Source: JANPCX01 sp046049865
GTDB taxonomy: Bacteria; Pseudomonadota; Gammaproteobacteria; Burkholderiales; Burkholderiaceae_C
Length of the DNA: 33,391 bases
Assembly: GCA_046049865.1 (NCBI GenBank)
Contig: JBJOQO010000031.1
Coordinates: 1 to 33,391 of the forward strand
Direction: 5' to 3'
A program made the translations under genes and the position numbers. Position 1 is the stretch's first letter; each line of letters starts with the position of its first letter. The notes under the pieces are model-generated. The model saw only the letters and a list, made by a program, of their open reading frames with translations, had not been told where the DNA came from and did no database searches. Of this stretch, positions 23,440 to 32,152 are shown in pieces.

Positions 23440-26187
23440 CTAGGGATACGGAACAGCCGCTTTGTTGCAATCCGATTCTGGAGCTGGGTAGCCATGAATT
23501 TCACCAGCGGAGCATAGAACCAGTATGCAAGTGGTGTCCGCACCTTCCGATGCCCCCACGACAACGTTGAGGCGCATAACTTTTTGAACAGAGCTGTTTG
23601 TGTTCTTGACAACTTTCCCTGTTGCCCATGCCGATTGCTCCAATGCTTCATGCGTTGCGTAAGTCCGTGTCAACTCAGGTTTGTATTTTGCTGCTTTGCC
23701 ATTTGCTGTTCCAGCGCGAACTGAAGCCCAAGGTAGTTGTGGGGGGACTGTGTGTTTGCTTCCCCTGGAGGTCCATTTGGGTTGTTTGCTTGGATCCTTG
23801 CAAGGATCACATTTCTCATCCTTGCTTTGCTCCCCTTGCGTAGTGCTGTTTTGCGATTGATAAATGTTTCGCCCAATCTCATAAATCAGGATGCCCACAC
23901 CCAACCACCCCGGCCCACGAAGCCCGCCACCCGGTGCGGGCATGGGCGGTGCTGCTTGCGCTTTGGCGTCGCCGCTCAGCGTGAGCAATGCGAGCAAGCG
24001 CATCAAATGGTCATGGGCTTTGGTGTTGCTCGCTACAAGTGAGGAGCCATTCAGCGTGATGGAGGTGACTCGATGGTTTGCGTCATATGTCCAGCGATAG
24101 ACCATGCCCGTGCCGGTGTTGAGGTCAGTCACCAGCCCAGCGGCGTTGTGTAGGGCGCTGAGTGTGTAGCTGGGAACCGCAGAACTGCTGGTGAAGGCAT
24201 CCGAGAGAATGAAGCCTCTGGGTGTGAAGGAAACGTTTCGCACGCCGAATGGATCGGTTTCTTGGATGAGCCGACCATGGGCGTTGTACTGGCCGGTGGC
24301 GGTTTCGCCTGTGAGCAAATTTTTGAGTTGTATGGCGTTGCCTGCTGAATCAAAAGACAGGCTCACCTGGGCAACGACAACCCCACCCACTGTTTCAACA
24401 ATGCTCGTATTCAAACTTTTGGCGTCATACCCCCAGCCCGTGGCGGTGGTGGGGCCGGTCTTGGTGGCGGTGAACTTGGCGGAGCCTTTGTTGTCGGTGG
24501 TGGCGGTGCTGCTTTGGCCGGTCAGGTTGCCTTTGCTGTCGTAGGTGTAAGCCGTGATGCGGTTGGGCTCGGCTTGTTGCAGCGGCAGGTTCCAGGTGGC
24601 GTGCCATTGGGTGCTGACGACGCGGGTGGCGTTTGCCAGGGCAGGGCGGGTGGTGGCGGTTTGGAAACTGGCCGGGAAGGTGGCCCGCTCGGAGGCGCGG
24701 CCTTTGTTGTCGTAGGCGGTGAAAGTCACCGTACCGTCCAGCGCGACTTGTTTGGTGGGTTCGTTTTGCGAGCTGGCGTATGCTGTGGAGGCGGCGATGT
24801 TGCCCACATTCGGGTCGCCGCTGGCGGTGGTGGAAGCCGCGATTGGGCGACGGACGCCGCCGGAGTCCTGGAAGGTGTAGTTGAGGTAGCTGTTGGGCGT
24901 GGTTACTTGGGAGCTGGGGCGTCCTTGACCATCTGCGGCATAGGTAAATGTGATTCGATCAGTGCCATTGGCCCGTTGGGTGGCGGCGATGCGCCCCATG
25001 TTGTCATAGTCGTAGGTGCCGATGCGCACACCCATTTCGTCGGTTACGCCAGTGAGTGCGCCGGGGTAGCGGGCGTCCTCATAGTGGTAGCGGCGCTGGG
25101 CACCACCTGGCCAGGTGACGGTGGTGAGATTCCCTTTGGTGTCGTAGCTGTAGGTGGTGATCTCGCCGCCCGGGGCGACCAGGGTGAGCGGGCGGCCATT
25201 GCTGTCATAGGTGAAAGTCAGCTTGCGGCCAAATGAATTGGTCACGCTGCTGAGGCGACCCGCCGCATCGTAGGCTAGTTTGGTAGTCGCACCATTGCGT
25301 GCGACCGTGGAGATCAGCTTGCCCGCAGTGTTGTAGTTTTCAACGCTGTCGTCGGCAAAGTTTTTGATGCGCCAGCCGGTTGACAGCTCGGTGAGCGAGT
25401 CTCGATTGCTGTTGGACTTCCAGGTGCGTGGATTGCCGGAGCCGTAGAAGACTTGAATGCTGCCATCGGGGCGAAGAGCATAGATGCGATCTTTACGCCG
25501 AGTTTCAGGTCGAACTTTGGATATTTGCGCGTGATAGGAGAGCTTCCATCCTGGGCCGAAGTCAGCGCTCGAGTGAAGACCATTGTTCAGCCCATCGATC
25601 CATCTGCTGCGGTAGTGGCGCTGAACAGTCAATGCCTGCGGGCCAAAACCGAGATGGTCTGTCTCGCGGTGCTGCTTCACGCCCGATCCAGGCAATGTGG
25701 GATTTCCAACGCTACAGCATTGCTCTTCAATGATGTTTTTGTATGCACACCATAAACGACCCCGTGGATCTTCTGCCTTTTCCTCAAGGTCATTCCAAGT
25801 GGCAACCAATGCCAAGTTCGGTACTGAGGGACACGCCTGGTAAGGCGTCACCCAATTGCCCGACGCTTGGCGCAGTAAAAACTCGCCAGCGGAGCTGTAA
25901 AAGTCGTATTCGCAAGTGTAGAAACCTGCCGTTGGATGGTTGGCCCAATAGGAGAAGTTCCGTAAATCGACTCCCGTTTTCTTGGCTAGGCACGCTGCCA
26001 AGCCACTGGCATAGCGCGTTGAATCGCCATCGTTGATGCGAAACCAAATATCACCTTTTCTGCAGTCGAGAGAGCCGCCGTTTTCGCTGCAAATTTCCTC
26101 ACCCGCATATGCCGCGTTCTGAAAACCGATCAGAAGGATGACGGTGCTCATTGCAAGGCGCAGGCGTTTCAAAAAGAGTGTTGTCAT
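23440..26187 (-). CDS. Sec-exported RHS/YD-repeat polymorphic toxin
   Basis: A 915-residue protein with signal peptide (LAMSTVILLIGFQNAAYA) and a cysteine-containing N-terminal region (to about 180). A GNPTLPGSGVK-type RHS entry motif follows, then a long run of YD repeats (for example YDAAGRLSSVTN, YDTKGNLTTVTW, YDYDNMGRIAATQ, YDSKGNLTGQ). Such repeats build a shell around a C-terminal toxin. The usual DPxG(L/W) core end is missing: after VTSITLNGSS the sequence jumps to a Pro/Gly linker and a hydrophobic GWLGVGILIYEIG segment. A variable 130-residue tail follows, with CDPC and SAGEIHGYPAPESDC. No PAAR domain is present. The ATG at 26187 has a GAGGAG site. The toxin activity is not recognised. 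Confidence 0.85.
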   Translation of the reverse strand: MTTLFLKRLRLAMSTVILLIGFQNAAYAGEEICSENGGSLDCRKGDIWFRINDGDSTRYASGLAACLAKKTGVDLRNFSYWANHPTAGFYTCEYDFYSSAGEFLLRQASGNWVTPYQACPSVPNLALVATWNDLEEKAEDPRGRLWCAYKNIIEEQCCSVGNPTLPGSGVKQHRETDHLGFGPQALTVQRHYRSRWIDGLNNGLHSSADFGPGWKLSYHAQISKVRPETRRKDRIYALRPDGSIQVFYGSGNPRTWKSNSNRDSLTELSTGWRIKNFADDSVENYNTAGKLISTVARNGATTKLAYDAAGRLSSVTNSFGRKLTFTYDSNGRPLTLVAPGGEITTYSYDTKGNLTTVTWPGGAQRRYHYEDARYPGALTGVTDEMGVRIGTYDYDNMGRIAATQRANGTDRITFTYAADGQGRPSSQVTTPNSYLNYTFQDSGGVRRPIAASTTASGDPNVGNIAASTAYASSQNEPTKQVALDGTVTFTAYDNKGRASERATFPASFQTATTRPALANATRVVSTQWHATWNLPLQQAEPNRITAYTYDSKGNLTGQSSTATTDNKGSAKFTATKTGPTTATGWGYDAKSLNTSIVETVGGVVVAQVSLSFDSAGNAIQLKNLLTGETATGQYNAHGRLIQETDPFGVRNVSFTPRGFILSDAFTSSSAVPSYTLSALHNAAGLVTDLNTGTGMVYRWTYDANHRVTSITLNGSSLVASNTKAHDHLMRLLALLTLSGDAKAQAAPPMPAPGGGLRGPGWLGVGILIYEIGRNIYQSQNSTTQGEQSKDEKCDPCKDPSKQPKWTSRGSKHTVPPQLPWASVRAGTANGKAAKYKPELTRTYATHEALEQSAWATGKVVKNTNSSVQKVMRLNVVVGASEGADTTCILVLCSAGEIHGYPAPESDCNKAAVPYP

Positions 26188-26399
26188 ATGTTTCTCCTCG
26201 CGGAATTTTTTCTTGGCGTAAATGCATTGGCGACCTTGGCAATGCCCGTATTTCATGGGCTCGGTTGCTTGTTGATGAATGGACTCACTCAACCCCTCGC
26301 AAAGCGCGGACGCATTGTACGGGCGTATTCGCCATAAATAATTGGCGTTCTGCGCAATGTCCGTTGCGTGGGTTGGCGGTGATTTTCAGAATCGCGCCC
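26188..26399. promoter_or_regulatory. Divergent control region between RHS and second XRE gene
   Basis: The 212-bp gap serves two divergent genes. A possible rightward promoter is TTGTAC (26315-26320) and AATAAT (26337-26342) with a 16-bp spacer; inside the spacer lies a palindrome GGCG-TATT-CGCC (26322-26333). Placement of a palindrome between -35 and -10 resembles the operator layout at 22700. The sites differ in sequence, so the two XRE proteins probably bind different operators. Confidence 0.35.
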
Positions 26400-26762
26400 A
26401 TGGAAATCGGTGGCGTGATTCGCGCATTGCGCATGGCCAAAGGCCAAAGTTTGGAATCTGTGGCGCTTGACGCGGGAACGGATGGAAGCAACCTTTCTCG
26501 CATTGAGCGGGGCGTACAGAGGGTGTCTGCCGACGGTTTGCAGGCCATTGCCAAGGCGCTTGGCTGCACGGCGGCTGAGTTGTATGCCCTGGCCGAGGGT
26601 AAGACACTGGGTCGCGTTTCTTCTGCCGTGGGACTACAACCCGCCGACCTGGAGAAAGATGCGGTGCAAATGCGGCGTCACTTCAGGCGCTTGCGGCCCG
26701 ACTACCAAAAGCTGGCGCTTGAAATGGTGAAAACCTTGGTGCGGTTGCAGCAGAAGGGGTGA
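26400..26762 (+). CDS. XRE-family regulator with extended helical tail
   Basis: A 120-residue DNA-binding protein. The helix-turn-helix occupies about residues 4-62 (VIRALRMAKGQSLESVALDA, then SNLSRIERGVQ) and ends with an AKALGCTAAELYALAEG segment. A linker leads to a positively charged helical tail (residues 90-120) ending VRLQQKG, whose closest relative in this window is the 60-residue protein at 22789. It is divergent from the RHS gene and may regulate it. The start ATG at 26400 lacks a clear ribosome binding site. Confidence 0.87.
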   Translation: MEIGGVIRALRMAKGQSLESVALDAGTDGSNLSRIERGVQRVSADGLQAIAKALGCTAAELYALAEGKTLGRVSSAVGLQPADLEKDAVQMRRHFRRLRPDYQKLALEMVKTLVRLQQKG

Positions 26763-26922
26763 TGCAATTCAAGCCACTTGGGGCCGACCCAATCTGGCAT
26801 GCCTGATTCGCGAATGTCCTGAGCCTGCTCCAATCTCTATTCGGGTTGCGCACGTCGAAGCCAGCGTATGGTGCTCTGCGCTACCCTTCGACAGGCTCAG
26901 GGCGAACGGCTGGGGTATGCCT
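26763..26922. repeat. Intergenic gap with REP-like sequence
   Basis: No gene is seen in these 160 bp. Positions 26884-26909 carry CCCTTCGACAGGCTCAGGG and adjoining bases, a widely dispersed proteobacterial intergenic repeat with CCCT/AGGG arms. It lies at the 3' ends of two converging genes, the usual place for such elements. Confidence 0.55.
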
Positions 26923-27556
26923 CTAATCTGGATGGGATGAGGCAATGGCGTGACTCAAGGAGGTGGAGCGCAGCACCACCTCCGGAAGCTGGCGCACCGC
27001 TTTGACGGCATTGACCAGCGTTGTTTTCTCTGCTTCTGTCAGGGTGTGCAGGTCACCGTCATTGAAATAAACCAAGGCCTTCAAACTTTCGCCGGGTTGA
27101 AAGTTGGGTCCAAATAACAGGCGGGCGGATGCCAGGCCATGAGACAAACTCACACCCGCATTGACCATGGCGGCCACATCTCGGTAGTCCTTGGCCTCCG
27201 CTCGCTGAAGCACCACTTTGACTTTGGTGGCCATCAAGTCATCCAGTGCGGCGACTTGTAGTGCGCCGTCGTCAGTGAAGTCGGGCTGCCCCACGCGGCC
27301 AAAACCGAGTGTTCCGCTCGTCTTTTCTGGTGGTGGACTGCGGGATGAATGGAAGGGCTGCTTTGATGGCCTCTCGATCAAGCGGCTGTTCGGAAAAGAA
27401 GTCGAAATCGACGGAGTGGCGATGGCCCAGCCTCAGCGCAATGGCGGTGCCGCCGTAAAGCGTGAACCCCAAATGGGCAGCGTTGCGAAGGTGCGGCCAC
27501 AAGCGTTTTTGAGCTGGCGGCAAGATGTCCATGCAGGGCTTGAATTTTCCAGTCAC
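26923..27556 (-). pseudogene. AbiEii/AbiGii-type nucleotidyltransferase, frameshifted
   Basis: Two reading frames together make one damaged gene. The upstream frame (27556 to about 27345) holds the nucleotidyltransferase start: LYGGTAIALRLGHRHSVDFDFF, with the GG-T and D-D catalytic pattern, then ALPFI. The downstream frame (from about 27320 to 26923) holds the rest: GRVGQPDFTDDGALQVAALD, DLMATKVKVVLQRAEAKDYRD and ALVYFNDGDL. Intact relatives, as I remember them, have some 25 more residues between ALPFI and FGRVG, so a deletion with frameshift seems likely. The family acts as the toxin of AbiE-type abortive-infection modules. The GTG start overlaps the stop of the upstream partner gene (GTGA). 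Confidence 0.8.
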
Positions 27557-27846
27557 ACGAACGTCCTCACGGGCAAGGCTGGAACGTTCCCGACGCTCGC
27601 CAGATCAAGGCGGTAGTGCCAATACGCCCATGAGCGCTCGTTGAACTGCCCCGCTTGAGCGTGCAGCAATACTTCACGCAGTGTCTCGTTGCCCACTTGC
27701 GATGCAAGCAACTCAACATCGACCTGATCGCCAATGTTCATCACTTGGGCGATCACGCGCTCGGGCATGGCAACGGCTTCGTCGGGTGTTTTCCACCAGA
27801 TCTACTTACTGGCCAGGGGCTTCAATGTGTCTGGACTGATTTTCAT
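27553..27846 (-). pseudogene. Partner gene of the AbiEii-type module, with in-frame amber codon
   Basis: Read from the ATG at 27846 the frame gives 14 residues (MKISPDTLKPLASK), then TAG at 27804-27802. It continues without further stops as IWWKTPDEAVAMPERVIAQV and onwards to 27553. The reading frame matches across the TAG and the WWKTP...PERV..QVMNIGD pattern belongs with the downstream part, so this looks like one 97-residue gene broken by a nonsense mutation. A restart at the ATG at 27768 would still give a 71-residue protein. It probably served as antitoxin or partner of the adjacent nucleotidyltransferase. Confidence 0.7.
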
Positions 27847-27965
27847 CGTGGTTCAGCCATGAATTGAAGACGAATTCGAGCGGATCGATTCTACGCAGCT
27901 GCGGCGCATGCGGTGGCCCATGACGCCATGATGAAAACGAGTGCTTGTTTGGCACTGCATGCGGT
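27847..27965. other. Gap between the decayed module and queF
   Basis: These 119 bp contain no gene or recognised site. They mark the right border of the accessory region; no direct repeat or attachment site is evident. Confidence 0.4.
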
Positions 27966-28457
27966 TTAGGGTTGAATACCGTGCCCGAGCAGTGCGACCA
28001 CTGGCTGCGGCTTCCACCCCTTCTTGCGGTACTCAGCAACGACATTGGTGTAGATGCCGCCGCGCACATACCACTTGGCGGTGATGCGGATGAAGCGCGG
28101 TTGGGTGACTTTGACGATGTCGTCCAGGATGTCGTTGGTCACTTTTTCGTGGAAGGCACCCTCGTTGCGGTAGCTCCACATGTACATCTTCAAGCTTTTG
28201 AGTTCAACGCAGCGTTTGTCCGCCACCATGTCGATGGTGAAGTGGGCAAAGTCAGGTTGGCCTGTGAGCGGGCAGTGGCAGGTGAACTCAGGGATTTGGA
28301 ACTGAATCACGTAGTCGCGCTGTGGCGCGGGGTTGTCAAATACAAGCAGCTCTTTGCTGGGCTTGGAGGGCGGGTTCGGCGGCATGGGCCGTTCGCGGGC
28401 AGGGGCCGGAGAAGTTGATTTTTTTCCAGCAGAAGTGGAGAGCTTGCGGGAGGCCAT
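27966..28457 (-). CDS. queF: NADPH-dependent 7-cyano-7-deazaguanine reductase QueF
   Basis: QueF reduces preQ0 to preQ1 in queuosine biosynthesis. The 163-residue product is the short, single-domain (YkvM) form. The active-site cysteine is in FTCHCPLTGQPDF and the family motif ELKSLKMYMWSYRNEGAFHE is intact, as is the GGIYTNV segment. The ATG at 28457 begins MASRKLSTSAGKK, a Lys/Pro-rich lead of about 35 residues before the conserved domain; the frame upstream to 28520 has no support. It is divergent from smc. Other queuosine genes are not in this window. Confidence 0.93.
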   Translation of the reverse strand: MASRKLSTSAGKKSTSPAPARERPMPPNPPSKPSKELLVFDNPAPQRDYVIQFQIPEFTCHCPLTGQPDFAHFTIDMVADKRCVELKSLKMYMWSYRNEGAFHEKVTNDILDDIVKVTQPRFIRITAKWYVRGGIYTNVVAEYRKKGWKPQPVVALLGHGIQP

Positions 28458-28623
28458 GGCGGTCACAGTTGAAGAGGGGGCGAAAAGGGTTGCGATGGTA
28501 TCATCCGCCCCGCTCAGCACGCGTGAAGAAGCGCAGTTTTTGCTGATAAATCAACCACTTAAAGCCTTAGGCTGACTTCGCAGTGACTGCGTTCGGCCAG
28601 GCCTCACCGCACACCCGCCGCCC
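28458..28623. promoter_or_regulatory. Divergent queF-smc intergenic region
   Basis: Promoters for both genes should lie in this 166-bp gap. I see no clear -35/-10 pair, and no preQ1 riboswitch-like structure on the queF side. Confidence 0.3.
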
Positions 28624-31600
28624 ATGCGCCTGAATTCGATCAAGCTCTCCGGCTTCAAGTCGTTCGCTGAACCCACCCACTTTCAACTGCCGGGCCAATT
28701 GGTGGGCGTGGTGGGCCCCAATGGCTGTGGCAAGTCCAACATCATGGATGCAGTACGCTGGGTGCTGGGTGAAAGCAAAGCCAGTGAGTTGCGTGGCGAG
28801 TCGATGCAAGACGTCATCTTCAACGGCTCCGGTCACCGCAAACCGGCCAGCCGCGCCAGTGTGGAGCTGGTGTTCAGCAACGAAGATGCACGCGCCGGTG
28901 GGCAGTGGAACCAGTTTGCCGAGATCGCTGTCAAGCGTGTGCTCACCCGCGACGGCACCAGCAGCTACTACATCAACAACCAGCCGGTACGCCGCCGCGA
29001 TGTGCAGGATGTGTTTTTGGGGACGGGGCTCGGCCCACGCGCTTACGCCATCATTGGCCAGGGCACCATCAGCCGCATCATTGAAAGTAAACCCGAAGAG
29101 TTGCGTTTGTTTTTGGAAGAAGCTGCTGGCGTCTCGAAATACAAAGAGCGCCGTCGCGAGACTGAAAACCGCCTCAAGGACACACGCGAAAACCTCACCC
29201 GGGTGGACGACATCCTCCGCGAGTTGAACAACAACCTGGACAAGTTGGAGAAACAAGCCGAGGTTGCCGCCACCTACCGTGGTTTACAAGACCAGGGCAC
29301 GCTCAAGCTGCACCAGTTGTGGTTCTTGAAACACCGCGACGCGGCCCAGGAACAAGAACGTGTAAAAAAAGCAGCACTCGAAGCGATCAATGCGTTAGAG
29401 GCGCGCACCGCCGAGCTGCGTCAAGGCGAAGCCGAATTGGAAACGGTGCGCCAGGCCCACTACGCAGCGGGCGATGAACTGCATAGCGCACAAGGATCAT
29501 TGGCCGAGGCGGCGCTTGAAGTCAGCCGTTTGGAAGAGCGCATCCGTTATGTGGTGGAGGGACGCCAGCGTGTTGAGCAGCGCCTCCTGGAAATCAAAAC
29601 CCAAAATGATCAATGGGGCGCGCGTCAGCAAGAAGCGCAAGATGAACTGGAGCGCATTGCCGAACAAATGCTCGCTGCAGATGAGCAAAACGAGTTGTTG
29701 GCCGCGCAAGCCGAAGAACAGAACAACACCTTGCCGCAGCTGGAAGACCAACTGCGTGCGGCGCAGAACAAGGCCAACGAGCAGCGCAACCAGGTCGTGG
29801 TGGTTCAGCAGCAAATACAGGTGCTGGCCAGCGAAAGCCGCAGCGTTGACGAGCAAGTCAAGCAGTTCAGTTCCCGGCGCGAGCGCCTGGCTGGAGAGCG
29901 CCAGCAAATTGCCAGCCCGGACATGGCGCGCCTGCAAGGGCTGCGAGATCAATTTGCCCTGGCCCAAGAGGCGCAAAGCGTCGCCGAAGCACGTTTGCAC
30001 GAATTGGCTGAACAGCTGCCACAGTTGGACGAAGACAGGCGCCACAAGCAAGAACAGCTCAATCTGGAGTCAGGCAAGCAGTCTGAATTCACCGCCCGGC
30101 TTTCAGCGTTGAAAGCATTGCAAGAAAAAGTGCAAACCGAAGGCAAACTCAAGCCCTGGTTGGCCAAACATGGGCTCGATGGTCTGCAAGGTTTGTGGAC
30201 CCAAATTCACATTGAAACCGGCTGGGAAACAGCGTTGGAGGCCGCGCTGCGCGAACGCATCAATGCGCTGGCGGTAGGCCGTGTTGACACCGTGCGCGCG
30301 TTTGCCAACGACGCACCACCGGCCAAGTTGGCGTTCTACACCTTGCCCGAAACCGGCATCGCCAACAGCCACCACACGCTTGCGCGCCTGTCCGATTTGC
30401 TGCGTTTGGATGCTGCACCCTCTGGTGGTGGCCTCAAAGCCCTGCTCAACGACTGGTTGGAGGGCGTCTACACCGCCTCCAATTTGGACGAGGCCTTGGC
30501 TGTGCGCACCAAGCTCACCCACGGCGAAGTCATCATGACCCGAGAGGGCCAGGCGGTGAGTCAGTTCGCGGTGAGTTTTTATGCACCTGATTCCGAACAA
30601 GCAGGCATGTTGGCGCGGGCGCAAGAGATTGAAAACCTGGAGCGGCAAGTCAGAGCACAAGCCCTGTTGGCCGACGAAGCCCGCAGCAGTTTGGTGAGGG
30701 CCGAGGCGGCCTACACTGAAGCCTCGGGTCGCATGGTGAGCGTTCGCAAAGACGCTGCCGACACCCAAACCCGCGCCCACCAGTTGCAGGTGGAGGTGCT
30801 TCAACTCTCGCAACAAGCCGAACAAAGCCAAACCCGTCGTGCCCAACTGGATGATGAGTTGACCGAGGTGGACGCGCAGTTGGAAGAGCTGCAAGAGCGC
30901 CGCGCCCAAGGTGAAGCCCGCTTTGAAGAGCTGGACATGCAACTGGCCACCACCCAAGAGCGCCACGCCGAGTTGGATGAAGCGGTCATTCAAGAAGAGC
31001 GCCGCATCAATCAAGCGCGCGAGCAGTTGCGCACCTTGGAGCGACAAGCGCAGGAGGCGCAGTTTGCATCGCGCAGCCTGTACGCACGGCAAAGTGAATT
31101 GCAGCGTTCTATGGAGACGGCTGCGCAGCAAGTGCAAAACAACGCGCAAGCAGTGGTGCAACTGCAAGAAGAACTGACGCGTTTGACCGATGCGTCTGCC
31201 CAGGCGGGTTTGGAGACTGCGCTGGCCTTGCGTTTGCAGCGTGAGGGCCTGTTGGGCGCTGCACGCAGCAATTACGACGACCTGAGCCAGCGTTTGCGCC
31301 GCCTCGATGAGCAACGCCTGTCCCATGAACAAAGCCTTCAGCCGCTGCGTGATGCAGTGACCAAACTGCAACTGGAAGAACAAGCCGCGCAATTGGGCGG
31401 TGCCCAGTTCATGGAGCAGCTCACCGCGGCCGAGGTGAATTTGGAGTTGCTTGCGCAGGGCATCCTGGAGCAAGGCGTGAAGCTGCACGGTCTGCAAACC
31501 GAGATCGACCGCATTCAGCGCGAGATCAACGCCTTGGGCGCGGTGAATTTGGCAGCGCTAGACGAACTCACTTCAGCGCGTGAGCGCAAAACCTTTCTTG

Positions 31601-32151
31601 ACTCGCAGAACGCCGATCTGCAAGATGCGATCAACACACTTGAAGACGCCATTCGCAAGATTGACTTGGAAACACGCGACCTGCTCTCCAGCACCTTCAG
31701 CCAAGTCAACCACCACTTTGGCCGCATGTTCCCCAGCCTCTTCGGAGGCGGCGAGGCCAAACTCGTGATGACTGGCGATGAAATCTTGGATGCGGGTGTG
31801 CAGGTCATGGCCCAGCCGCCGGGCAAAAAGAACAGCACCATTCATTTGTTGTCGGGCGGCGAAAAAGCACTCACTGCGATTGCGTTGGTGTTTGCCATCT
31901 TCCAGCTCAATCCAGCGCCGTTTTGTTTGCTGGACGAGGTGGACGCACCGCTGGACGATGCCAACACCGACCGCTATGCCAAGCTGGTGCGTGAGATGTC
32001 GCGCAGCACCCAGTTCCTCTTCATCAGCCACAACAAAATTGCCATGGAAATGGCCGAGCAGTTGGTGGGCGTGACCATGCAAGAGCAGGGCGTTTCGCGC
32101 ATCGTGGCCGTGGACATGGAAGCCGCCATGACCTTGGCGGAAGCAGTTTGA
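28624..32151 (+). CDS. smc: Chromosome segregation protein SMC
   Basis: SMC dimers with ScpAB fold and segregate the chromosome. The 1175-residue protein has the full architecture. Walker A GPNGCGKS is at residues 31-38. A long N-terminal coiled coil runs to about 500, the hinge lies at about 505-645 (around LAKHGLDGLQGLW and RINALAVGRV), and a second coiled coil reaches about 990. The C-terminal head has signature LLSGGEKALTAIAL from residue 1075 and Walker B FCLLDEVDAPLDD from residue 1100. The coiled coils are rich in Gln, Glu and Ala. It starts with ATG at 28624 and is followed by zipA after a single base, so the two are co-transcribed. Confidence 0.97.
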   Translation: MRLNSIKLSGFKSFAEPTHFQLPGQLVGVVGPNGCGKSNIMDAVRWVLGESKASELRGESMQDVIFNGSGHRKPASRASVELVFSNEDARAGGQWNQFAEIAVKRVLTRDGTSSYYINNQPVRRRDVQDVFLGTGLGPRAYAIIGQGTISRIIESKPEELRLFLEEAAGVSKYKERRRETENRLKDTRENLTRVDDILRELNNNLDKLEKQAEVAATYRGLQDQGTLKLHQLWFLKHRDAAQEQERVKKAALEAINALEARTAELRQGEAELETVRQAHYAAGDELHSAQGSLAEAALEVSRLEERIRYVVEGRQRVEQRLLEIKTQNDQWGARQQEAQDELERIAEQMLAADEQNELLAAQAEEQNNTLPQLEDQLRAAQNKANEQRNQVVVVQQQIQVLASESRSVDEQVKQFSSRRERLAGERQQIASPDMARLQGLRDQFALAQEAQSVAEARLHELAEQLPQLDEDRRHKQEQLNLESGKQSEFTARLSALKALQEKVQTEGKLKPWLAKHGLDGLQGLWTQIHIETGWETALEAALRERINALAVGRVDTVRAFANDAPPAKLAFYTLPETGIANSHHTLARLSDLLRLDAAPSGGGLKALLNDWLEGVYTASNLDEALAVRTKLTHGEVIMTREGQAVSQFAVSFYAPDSEQAGMLARAQEIENLERQVRAQALLADEARSSLVRAEAAYTEASGRMVSVRKDAADTQTRAHQLQVEVLQLSQQAEQSQTRRAQLDDELTEVDAQLEELQERRAQGEARFEELDMQLATTQERHAELDEAVIQEERRINQAREQLRTLERQAQEAQFASRSLYARQSELQRSMETAAQQVQNNAQAVVQLQEELTRLTDASAQAGLETALALRLQREGLLGAARSNYDDLSQRLRRLDEQRLSHEQSLQPLRDAVTKLQLEEQAAQLGGAQFMEQLTAAEVNLELLAQGILEQGVKLHGLQTEIDRIQREINALGAVNLAALDELTSARERKTFLDSQNADLQDAINTLEDAIRKIDLETRDLLSSTFSQVNHHFGRMFPSLFGGGEAKLVMTGDEILDAGVQVMAQPPGKKNSTIHLLSGGEKALTAIALVFAIFQLNPAPFCLLDEVDAPLDDANTDRYAKLVREMSRSTQFLFISHNKIAMEMAEQLVGVTMQEQGVSRIVAVDMEAAMTLAEAV

Positions 32152-32152
32152 C

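Noticed and set aside
24514..25236. 240-residue glycine/valine-rich frame antisense to the RHS gene
   Set aside because: Complement of repetitive YD-repeat codons; low complexity arises from the repeats.
23440..26187. Type VI secretion RHS effector
   Set aside because: There is a Sec signal peptide and no PAAR or VgrG-linked gene, so type VI delivery is not supported.
21019..27846. Prophage or integrative element
   Set aside because: No integrase, phage structural gene, tRNA junction or flanking direct repeat is visible.
27806..28069. 87-residue minus-strand frame between the decayed module and queF
   Set aside because: It overlaps the conserved 3' end of queF and the start of the amber-broken gene in other frames; no domain is visible.
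30103..31497. 464-residue open frame antisense to smc
   Set aside because: Leu/Gln-rich mirror of the SMC coiled-coil codons; no independent support.
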